From Letharia columbiana (lineage: Eukaryota > Ascomycota > Lecanoromycetes > Lecanorales > Parmeliaceae): a stretch of 64,000 nucleotides of DNA. A model generated the notes under the pieces. It saw nothing but the letters and a program-made list of their open reading frames with translations. It made no database searches and had not been told where the DNA came from. The DNA is taken from NCBI RefSeq assembly GCF_014066305.1, contig NW_023501083.1, positions 186,001-250,000 of the forward strand, in the 5' to 3' direction. The position numbers and the translations under genes were made by a program. Positions 55,521 to 64,000 of this stretch are shown in pieces (position 1 is the stretch's first letter; each line of letters starts with the position of its first letter).

Positions 55521-57411
55521 ATGACACCTCCGACAGGTGCGCATATTATTGCCAGAAGTCTGCGAGATCTGGGCATCACAGTCATATTCGGTATTGTCGG
55601 CATACCTGTCGTCGAGATAGCGGAGGAAGCTATCAATTTGGGGATCCGTTTCATCGGCTTTAGGAACGAACAGGCCGCAGGCTATGCAGCGAGCGCCTAT
55701 GGATATTTGACGGGGAGACCAGGTATATGTCTTGTGGTAGGAGGGCCGGGCGTGTTACATGGCATGGCTGGTGTATGTGTACTCATGGGTAGCTGTCAAA
55801 GAAAATACATTTCACCCATCTTCACTCATATACCATTACTTCTTCTAGAGCCCCCATGGACTAATGAGACGTACATAGATCGGCAACGCAAATGTAAACG
55901 CTTTTCCTCTCCTCCTCCTCGCTGGTTCCTCGGAAACCAACCTTGTCTCCCGCGGAGCATTTCAAGAACTCGATGCCATCTCCCTCCTCACACCTCACAC
56001 TAAGCTGGCCCTGCGCCCTTCATCTCTCGAATCAATACCAGATGTCATACAAAACACATATCGAATATCATGGTATGGGCGACCAGGCACAGGCTTCGTG
56101 GATCTACCTGCAGATTTGATCAAAGGCGTTGTGGAGGATGCAGAAGATGTGGCAGAAGCGGCACCAATACCTAACGCACCGAAGGGTGGTGTTGAGGAAG
56201 CTAGATTATTCAAAATTGCTCAATTGATTAAGTCGGCGAAAGCGCCATTGGTGGTTATTGGCAAGGGTGCTGCGTATGCAAGAGCAGAAGGCGTGACAAG
56301 AGATCTCATCGACAAGACGAACCTTCCTTTCCTCCCTACACCAATGGGTAAAGGCGTCATCGCCGATTCCCATTCCGCCAATACAGCCAGTGCACGGAGT
56401 ACCGCACTGAAAGAAGCAGATGTGGTACTTGTATTAGGAGCCCGCCTAAATTGGATTCTACATTTCGGCGACGCCCCCAAGTGGAACCCCGCTGCTCAAT
56501 TTATACAAGTGGATATCTCAGCTGAAGAAATAGGGAGGAACTCCGGGAATCCGGAACTCGGCATCATTGGCGACATCGATATCGTGGTATCCCAGCTCAT
56601 CTCTGCGCTCGACAGCTGGTCCTACCCAGCCTCTACACCCTTCATACAGCATCTTTCCGCCGCAAAATCAAAGAACGAAGCCACCGCCGCCTCAAAAGCG
56701 TCAGACTCGAGAACACCAATGACCTACGCCCACGCCTTCACCATCATCGAACAGACCCTCCACTCGCTCTCCCCACCGAATGATGCAGGCATCGTATACG
56801 TCTCGGAAGGTGCAAATACTATGGACATCTCCCGCTCTATCTTCCCCGTCTCTCACCCACGACTACGTCTTGACGCTGGTACCTACGCTACAATGGGCGT
56901 GGGGCTAGGTTATGCGATAGCGGCGCACGCCGCTTATAACGGCTCAGCAGCGGAAGGACAGAGCGGGCCTCAGGGGAGGAAAAAGGTGGTGTGTCTAGAA
57001 GGAGATTCTGCATTCGGCTTCTCGGCGATGGAAGTCGAAACCATGGCCCGCTACGGCATGGACATCCTCATCTTCGTCATCAATAACGGCGGCGTTTATC
57101 ACGGCGACAGCGACGATGCCGAAGCCTGGTTAGAGCTGCAGGGAAAGACGCTGGAGGGCAAGAGTGAAGGTGGGCTCCGGAGTACATCTCTAGGCTGGGA
57201 GGTCGGCTATGAGAAGATTGCGGAGGCTTGCGGCGGTGTCGGATATCTGGTCAGGACGCCGGAGGAATTGGAGAGGGCGACAAGAGAGGGGTTTAGAGAG
57301 GGGAGGGTGTGTGTGGTCAATGTGATGGTGGAGGCGGGAAAGGGGCAGAAGTTGGAGTTTGGGTGGCAGGCTAGTGGGACGGAGAAGACAAGGAAGAGGT
57401 CAAAACTCTGA
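55521..57411 (+). CDS. ThDP enzyme, 2-hydroxyacyl-CoA lyase/oxalyl-CoA decarboxylase-like, 594 aa
   Basis: Exons 55521-55772 and 55879-57411; the 106-nt intron has donor GTATGT, a GACTAAT branch and acceptor CATAG, phase 0. All three ThDP-enzyme domains are present. The N-terminal Pyr domain has the activating glutamate, Glu50, in GFRNEQAAGYAASAYG and GGPGVLHGMAG. A central domain includes PLVVIGKGAAYARAEG. The PP domain has GDSAFGFSAMEVE (459-471) and INNGG (485-489), the ThDP/Mg2+ binding pattern. The order and the FVDLPAD and WILHFGDAPKW blocks fit the 2-hydroxyacyl-CoA lyase/oxalyl-CoA decarboxylase branch rather than acetolactate synthase. The protein ends in SKL, the classic PTS1 signal, so a peroxisomal location is likely; in mammals this lyase is peroxisomal and works in fatty acid alpha-oxidation. 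The substrate is inferred. Confidence 0.9.
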
Positions 57412-57736
57412 ACGTGTGGTAAGAACAAGGATCATGATCGGAGGGGCGACTTTTCGCATATTTTCGTGTACATATTTGGATTTTCAGGCCCTTGACGAGC
57501 TAACTTAGGGTTTACGATCCCTGGTGCACATCGAATGGCAAGGCTCCCGACTCAATAGTCATGCAACCCTTCCTGCAACTACTGGAGACAGGTATTTGGG
57601 GGCCCGAGAAACAAAGCTGCTCCGCTTACAGCAAGATCGACATGGAAATTCGCGGCCCAAAGCCCATGCATAACTTCGTTTTGGAACGCAATGGTCCGTC
57701 TTTACCACATGGCCCTACGCTCTAGACTCACGGATT
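57412..57736. other. intergenic between convergent genes
   Basis: 3' flanks of the ThDP enzyme gene and the P450 gene. Confidence 0.6.
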
Positions 57737-59436
57737 TCAGCCCTCAGTCTTCCTATTTCTTTCCGTAAACACCAACTCCAACCTCCCCGGCGTCGCCGTG
57801 AACTGATCCCCCATATCCCTCTCCACCGCCTCCCCCCTCCCCGTCCCCGGCGCGAATCCCAAATCGTATCTACTCAGCAGTGCAGCGGTAACGGACCTGA
57901 TCTCCATCAACGCAAGGTTCTTGCCCACGCAGCCAAACCTCCCTTGGAAAAACGGAGCAAAGGCTCCCTTGTCGTGCACGAGTTCCGGCTCGGAGTACCA
58001 GCGCTCCGGGATGAATTCCAGAGGGCGCTCGAAGCAGGAGGGGAGGCGGTGCAGGGAGTAGACGGGGAGACAGAGGACGGTGGAGCCGGGGATGAAGGTG
58101 GAGGCTATGGTGACGCCTTCGGGGGGGGATTCGCGGAGGCCGGCGGAGGGGACGGGCGGGTGCAGGCGCAGGGTTTCGTTGATGGCGCCGTTGAGGTGGG
58201 GGAGGGATTGGAGGGCTCGGGCGTCGGGGTTTGCGTCCAGTTGGTCGAGCTCGGAACGAATTTTGGAGATTTGAGAAGGGTCGAGGGCGAGGTGGTAGAA
58301 GAGCATGACGAGCGTGGTGGCTGTGGTGTCGGAGCCGGCGATGATGATCCCGAAGGCGTCGCCGTTGAGCCAACTGCGGTCGGCCTCGAGGGAGTCGTTC
58401 TCGCGAGAAGCGTTGATGAGCCAGGAGGTGATGTCGTTGTTCTCGCCGTCATCTTCACGGTCGATGCGTTCGCGCATTTGGGCGTCGGACCATACGAACA
58501 TCGATTTCCAGCCGGAAGCCACGCCGGGGATGCTGAAGCCGATCCTGGCGAGCCAGGGCATGGGCGTGAAGAGACCGAGAAGCGTCATCCCATCGCGCAT
58601 CAGGTCGATGGCGAAATGACGTTTTCCGGTTGCGAGCATGTTGAAGGATTTGCCGAAGGAGAGCTGGCCCATGAGGTCGAAGGACAAGTAGTGGAACCAG
58701 GATGTTACATCCAATGGCGTACCCAGACGCTGGGATATGGCGGACGTGAGGATAGAGGTGTAATGGTTTACTTGAGGTTCGTATTGGTTTAGGGCTTTGG
58801 CGCCGAAGCCATGGTCCCAGATTCGGCGGCGCTGGTCGTGAAATGATTTGTTGCGGGTGGTTATGATAGAGGTTCGGGGAAGGAGAAGGTCGTAGAAGGG
58901 GGCTTTGGTGCATTTGCTGCCGGGGCCATTGATCTCAGCCATTGCTGAGGGAGAGCGGATTGAGATCTCATTTGGGCCTAGATGTATGTTTCTTAATTCA
59001 GAAACCTTTCAGCCTTGATGGAGGTACTACGATACTCACCAGTGCGAACAAAATCTCCAAATTGCTGATGCAACTCATCCAGCACTCTAAAGTTCGGCTG
59101 GCTTAACAGCTTGCCCACATGCCAGAATTTTGATACTCGGGCCCCTATGGGACCTGGAAATTTGCGTAATTTATGGAAAAAGATACGATATATAGCAATG
59201 CTAGTAAACAGAGAGGCGCTATATGAGAGGACTATGAGCGCGGACGCTCTGGCTGCTTGACTTGATTCGCTGAGCGCCCATATTCTGGCCTCACCGATAA
59301 ATAAGAATAAGGAGAGGAGTAAGAAGGAGCGGAAGAGCTGCGGGGCTTGAATGTGGTGCTCATTGCGGATGAAGATGAGATTGTGAGAGAGGATGCCCGC
59401 TGCTGCTGCTATGCAGAGCTTTGTCTGTTGCAGCAT
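57737..59436 (-). CDS. cytochrome P450 monooxygenase, 545 aa
   Basis: Exon 1 is 59436-59040, exon 2 is 58977-57737. The 62-nt intron has donor GTGAGT and acceptor TCTAG, phase 1; the total is exactly 546 codons with the stop. I choose ATG 59436; the frame reaches only a TTG further up. The first 90 residues hold two or three membrane segments before the KFPGPIGAR hinge, a layout seen in fungal P450s related to tryprostatin B 6-hydroxylase. Core motifs are all present: I-helix AGSDTT (346-351), ETLR of the ExxR motif (400-403), FIPERW, and the heme loop FFQGRFGCVG (475-484) with Cys482 as ligand. It should be an ER-bound oxygenase of secondary metabolism; the substrate is unknown. It is divergent from the UbiA-type gene 1.8 kb away. 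Confidence 0.93.
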
Positions 59437-59501
59437 TCTCAATGAAGAGGGTCATACATTCTGTAGGTTTCAGGGCGCACTGCAAGCACTATAAAGGGCC
59501 T

Positions 59502-59888
59502 TCAGGCTTCATGTCGATCTGGCAACGAGCCTTGGATCTCGCCGGACGCCTGGTCCAGAAACATAACACTGAACACATTGGCCGAGAGCGATGTCTTGTA
59601 CGGATAGATAACATCGGCTTCGTATTCGGGAGGTCCGCTGATACTACTACGTACTTTAGGCTGAAGCAAAGCCGATGAAGTTCGAATTGGCTCTCGCGGT
59701 GTCTGCGGTAGCCCATGGGGAATAATAAGGGTGCCTGCATGACTGCCCTCCACATTTGGGTCTCCCAATTCCTGGTCTTGATTAGCCTCTGAATCGTCTT
59801 GACGGTCAGCTGGGTATGGCGACTTGAATGCCCTTGTTGCCGTTAACTCGGCGAGACCAAAGGCCCATTCGGTTCGCTTTCTCGTCAC
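59502..59888 (-). CDS. possible hypothetical ORF, about 128 aa, start unclear
   Basis: Open frame without an ATG at its 5' end (GTG at 59888). A GTATGT donor-like site lies further upstream near 59,940, so it might be the last exon of a small gene whose first exon I cannot find. Composition is ordinary (EWAFGLAELTATRAFKSP) with no motif. It could also be 5' UTR sequence of the P450 gene. Confidence 0.22.
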   Translation of the reverse strand: MTRKRTEWAFGLAELTATRAFKSPYPADRQDDSEANQDQELGDPNVEGSHAGTLIIPHGLPQTPREPIRTSSALLQPKVRSSISGPPEYEADVIYPYKTSLSANVFSVMFLDQASGEIQGSLPDRHEA

Positions 59889-60577
59889 GGCTGCAAGAGT
59901 GGTGGAGCGAGCGGAACGATTGGGTTGTAGAAAGGGACATACCTCGGGTGAATATCGGGATACTAAAATAGTGTCATAGTTTAAATACTAAGGTAAAGTG
60001 TTGCATTCATGCTGCGTCATTAGCTCCTGGTCTATCTAGACTTCGTCCCGTGCTTCCTTCCAATAGATGTCTCCAGGATCGTAAGCATGCTGCTACTGAC
60101 GCAGGTGAGCTTTTACGGCTGCTCCCTACAAGTGGAGCGTTGGTCTCTGCCGTGATCGAGTGATTGAGATCGGGGAAGCGGAGACATGCGTTATCTGCTT
60201 CCTTCCTTTGATTCATTTGGGCACCAGGCAGAGGAGTTGCGACCTTGCACAAGCAATGTGGAGGAAAGACAAGGAAAGAAAAGAGAAAAGCAATTTGCTT
60301 CTCAGCTGTCGTGTTTTGAGGTTGACTATCTGTTCTTAGGTCCGCTCTCATGCATCTACATAGCTATCGATTTTGTGTGACGGTCACCCCTTTATTCGCA
60401 CGAATCAATGGTCTACGCCAGAATGGACTTGCATGATTGGGCCACTTTTTCACGCCATGTGTTCCTCTACAGAATTGAGTTCAATGCGGCGGTCTTCCAA
60501 TCCTTCAATGCCGGAGCTCTCTAATGCCTGAAGCTTGAGTCCTACGAATCCTGAGGCCCGAGGCCCACATTCTTACA

Positions 60578-60616
60578 TACTGGATGGATGGATGAATGGA
60601 TGGGTGGATGGATGCT
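60578..60616. repeat. GGAT microsatellite
   Basis: Imperfect run of TGGA units with two interruptions, in the P450/UbiA intergenic region. Confidence 0.9.
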
Positions 60617-61187
60617 GCTGTGCCACCCAGCTAGTCCACACACACCTCGGTTCATCTAGGAAAAGTAAGAGGTCACAGTCATACCTCAGCCGCTGGCTTG
60701 GACGGCCATCTAGAGCGCTTTTTGGACCAGGCTCGCTGAACGTAAGGAACGAAAGCCCAGACATGCATGGGATTACAGAAATGTGGTACCTTCACCCATC
60801 AGATGAGAAGCGCCAATTAGTCCCTAACGACGCATGCAGTAGTTTTGCCGTCGGGAAGGTTAAAATGCTTTTCTGGATTTGATGACGTTTCGCTGGGAAT
60901 GGGAATGGCCACAGAGACATTGATTTACTATCCTGGCCTAGGATGGACACCAGTATGACTGAGTGGAATTCTGCGGCACGAATTTTGCACCCACATCATT
61001 GGGCGGAGTGTGTCGTCCAGCCATCAGAGAAATCCAGTCAAGGGGAAATAAAGCAGCTATCACGACCAGGACAGATAAGGCCATTACTCCGATATCCGTG
61101 GAATGCTAGACGTGCCCGGCCTAATCGACCAGTGGGATGGTGCCACGCATCATATTCATTGCATCCGTATCTCCTTCCTGTCCATAC

Positions 61188-61193
61188 TATATA
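61188..61193 (+). promoter_or_regulatory. possible TATA box of the UbiA-type gene
   Basis: TATATA lies about 50 bases before the ATG at 61,244, followed by a pyrimidine-rich leader and AAGATGG start context. Position fits a fungal core promoter, but no other support exists. Confidence 0.35.
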
Positions 61194-61243
61194 CACTTTG
61201 CTCTGCCATCTTCTGATTTCACACCAAACACATCTCATTCAAG

Positions 61244-62352
61244 ATGGATATTAAAACCGCTGTTGACGCCTTTGGTGTTCTTGAAAAGGTCCAGGAGCTC
61301 GGCGCGAAAGTCCATGAATTGAGTGAGAGACCAATGGTAAGTGTTACTATCTCTTGGTAATTTCCAATTTCCAAGTGGCAAATCTTCTTCTGCCGGCCAA
61401 CCTCTCTTACGCTTGACCACAGGAGCCCGTAATCTCAGTAGAGCAAGACCTCTTCTATCATGGCAAAACAATCTGGCTTTTCACGTACAGCGACTTGAAG
61501 ACCATCGTCGGGCCAGAGACAGCCTTTGGGATCCTCAGTGCTCTTTCAGGATCCATCCTTACGACGAATCAGTCTCCAGACTTTTCCGCCATTCTCAGCC
61601 GGATACCAAGAGTTGCATTTTGGTGCTGGATCAACCTTTTACCCTTCGCCATCGACAACCAACGACAACCAGAGGCGATCGAGGAAGATAGGGAGAATAA
61701 GCCATGGAGATCTATGCCGTCCGGAAGACTGTCTGAGAAGCACGCCAAATGGCTGATGTGGAGTCTGTATCCTGCAGCAATCGTTGCGAGTCTGAAACTG
61801 GGAGGTCTGAAGCAGTGTTTGGCACTGATATTTCTGGGTTGGTGGTACAACGATCTGGGAGGTGCCGATCACAGTTGCATAACGCGGAACTTCATCAATG
61901 CCTGCGGCTTTCTTTCTTACGCATCCGGTGCAACTGAAGTCGCTTCCAGAACCGAGTTGTTGGGCAGTCCCTTCAAGCCGATTGCGTGGCCGTGGTTTCT
62001 CATCATTGGTGCTGTTGTCTTCACCAGCGTACAAACCCAAGACATGTACGATCAAGCCGGTGATGGACTGCGCGGAAGGAAAACAGTTCCGCTTGTGGTT
62101 GGAGATCATTACGCCAGGTGGTCGATTGCTATCGCGATGGCAGTCTGGTCTGTCGTCTGTCCCACCTTTTGGCAGTTGGGTCCAGGCGCTTATGCGATGT
62201 CAATGATTACCGGTGCTATCGTCATCTTCCGAACTCTCGCTAAAAGATCAGTTTCAGCCGATAAAATGACCTTTCGGATCTGGAATCTGTGGATGGTCAT
62301 GCTTTATTTAATGCCACTGTTCAAAAGGATCAAAGGGGACTCCTGGCTATGA
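61244..62352 (+). CDS. UbiA-superfamily membrane prenyltransferase/terpene-cyclase-like protein, 340 aa
   Basis: Exon 1 is 61244-61336 (31 codons), exon 2 is 61423-62352. The 86-nt intron has donor GTAAGT, a CTTGAC branch and acceptor CACAG, phase 0. The protein is largely hydrophobic with seven to nine predicted membrane helices. The Asp-rich sites of the UbiA fold are recognisable: residues 102-126 (NLLPFAIDNQRQPEAIEED then NKPWR) followed by PSGRLS, and YNDLGGAD at 173-180. The opening YHGKTIWLFTYSDLKTIVGP resembles the fungal branch that includes the fumagillin beta-trans-bergamotene synthase Fma-TC as well as uncharacterised homologues. It should use a prenyl diphosphate within a membrane, either transferring or cyclising it; which one cannot be decided from sequence. 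The divergent P450 neighbour supports a terpenoid role. Confidence 0.85.
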
Positions 62353-64000
62353 TCGAGTGCGCTTCCGAGCTCAATTACACAAACCCCGATAATCCGGGAT
62401 CCGGTCTTTGTCGGTGTCAACTGAGCTCCCCCGCTTCGATTCCAGGTGCATGGTGCGGTATCATCTTTGCCAAAGTCGATTTCCTCTTCAACGCAGGATC
62501 ACATGAGGCCGAGGCTCAGTTTCTATCTCTCGACTTGATAGCCTTCTTCTAGCGCAATTTGGAAGGAGTTGAGGAGCTCTCAAATCTAATTTCCAGTCTT
62601 CGAAGTGTCACCTCCATTGGGTACTTTAATCGAAGAGCACGCTGCGCTTCTCCATGCCTACTCGACACAAAAGAGCAAAGGAAAGCTTCGATGAAATACA
62701 CCTTGTTATTGTTCTTGAAGGGTCTCTCGCGAGACGATCCATGATAACCTAGTCTGCACTTTAGGGCAGCATTAGTGCTTCACTCGCAGGCAGTGTCTAC
62801 GGCATCCCTTTCAAAGAGCGCATCGACCGCTACTTATAGTTACGTTGCGAGTTGCTCTGGCACGATGTAACACGCGCAAGAAGAGCCATAATAGAACTAT
62901 TGGTAGCTCTTCATAGCAATGCTACCTATACACAATGCTACGTTGTGATACTGCAGGCTGTCAGACCGCCTGTGATAGTGTCTCACAATCATTCTGCCAA
63001 ATTCTTTGCCGCACGCATCTTTGGTCCGAGCCATTTGTCAACGGGGAGAGTTATCTTTGTGCCAAATACGGTTCTATGCAAGCAGCCCCTCGGTTGTATT
63101 TCGAACTTGTGTCATTGGCCACTGGACGTTGGGGCGATGGCTAGCTGCGTCGTGGTTGCCTTAGGGTTGAGGCGGGCCTTGCCGTATCTGGTAGCGGGCC
63201 TCGAGCTACAGCACAAGTGATCTGGTAGCTCTTTTAGTGCTCAAACTTGCTGATACAGTACCTACCCGAGCTACCGTCTAGGATTTGAATACGGCCGGAG
63301 GATTAGGAAGCTATTCATCGTAATAAGCTTCCTTTTGCGAGCATCGACCGAATCGTTCCGTCCTTCAAAGGTTCGCACTGAGGGAATCTATTTGGAGTCT
63401 CTTGTCCATCCAATATTGGAGGCTATGACTCGTCATGTCAGCTGGCTGAGCGAGGAATGAAGCAGAGTCATCCTTGCTTTCCATGCGGACCCTGTGCGTA
63501 AGTAGGCACAGGTCCGCAAGTGGCTCGTGGCGTCATGCCGAGATCACTAACGAACCGTGCCTTATTCGTAATCATTCTCGTGCTCCGGCTATTAAAGCTT
63601 GAAAAGCCAAGCGAATATCTCATGTGGCACGTGCATGCTCGCTTTCAAAAAGACCGCAGGAAATTAACGAGAACAAGATGGCCCGACAGTTCCGGGTTCT
63701 GGCAGTTGTGGCATCAGATGCGTTCGCTGCGAGACTACGCCTGCTACACCTCAAACGTTGGCGAGGTTGCAAGGTCCAACTCGTGAAGAAACCCCTGAGG
63801 CACGGTTAGCGGAGAATTCGAATGCATTCCTGCGCTGGCCCCCACGATGGCCAACATTCTGTATATGCTGAACATTTCCACACATATACAGGGAGTACGT
63901 GACTCCTGAATGAGCAGCTATGGCAAACCCTCTGGCAGGTCTGACCCCAACAGAGCTGGCTCAAACGCCAGCTCTGATGCCTCCGGCGGGGGTTGTGTCC
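62353..64000. other. intergenic to window end, no supported gene
   Basis: Normal composition. The longest ORF (122 codons, plus, 62852-63220) has no motif and no convincing start context. Confidence 0.45.

Larger units (their letters stand above)
59437..61243. other. intergenic between divergent P450 and UbiA-type genes
   Basis: Should contain both promoters. It holds a weak ORF (59502-59888) and a GGAT microsatellite, listed separately. Nothing else supported. Confidence 0.5.

Noticed and set aside
57944..58792. 282-codon plus-strand ORF within the P450 locus
   Set aside because: Gly/Glu-rich antisense shadow of a clear P450 exon.
59040..59442. P450 start at 59442
   Set aside because: That codon is TTG; the first ATG in frame is at 59436.

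Overview
The window looks like nuclear DNA of a filamentous ascomycete (Pezizomycotina). Genes carry short introns (about 45 to 160 nt) with GTAAGT/GTATGT-like donors, CTAAC/CTGAC-like branch sites and YAG acceptors. Predicted proteins belong to typical fungal families (FHA protein, GH125 mannosidase, cytochrome P450, UbiA-type membrane enzyme, F-box-like protein). Two long AT-rich blocks are almost free of CpA/TpG, the mark of repeat-induced point mutation (RIP). I cannot name the species.

Layout. 1-9 kb is gene-rich, with all intact genes on the minus strand: an FHA-domain protein cut by the window edge, a 139-aa protein, a Pro-rich conserved protein and a 497-aa Ser/Pro-rich conserved protein, plus one decayed Lys-rich ORF on the plus strand. 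9-22 kb is gene-poor and full of relics: a three-frame broken gene (11.4-12.4 kb), a class II aldolase pseudogene with two in-frame stops (16.7-17.5 kb), a second decayed copy of the Lys-rich family (19.7-20.1 kb), and two members of a small unrecognised protein family (15.8-16.4 and 21.3-21.85 kb) that share intron positions and phases. 22.2-28.4 kb is a RIP-destroyed Ty3/gypsy retrotransposon interrupted by a RIP-free 670-bp terminal-inverted-repeat element. 28.9-29.8 kb holds a degenerate tandem array. 31.4-40.1 kb is a normal-composition island with three genes: a GRF zinc finger/T5orf172 protein, a Cys-rich protein and an F-box-like protein. 40.5-52.2 kb is the second RIP block, with a piggyBac-like element (inverted ends at 40,550 and 42,513) and Ty1/copia-like remains. 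52.6-62.4 kb is normal DNA: a GH125 alpha-mannosidase with its 5' end lost in homopolymer sequence, a conserved disordered protein, a 2-hydroxyacyl-CoA-lyase-like enzyme ending in SKL, a P450, and a UbiA-superfamily membrane enzyme.

How genes may work together. The P450 and the UbiA-type gene are divergently transcribed neighbours, a pairing known from fungal terpenoid pathways such as fumagillin; with the adjacent ThDP enzyme they could form a small metabolic cluster, but this is inference. Elsewhere I see no operon-like logic.

Homopolymer-rich stretches (19.3, 20.7, 30.6-31.4, 40.1-40.5 and 52.2-52.7 kb) mostly lie at or near the edges of the AT-rich blocks and look like low-quality assembly, so gene order across them should be treated with caution.
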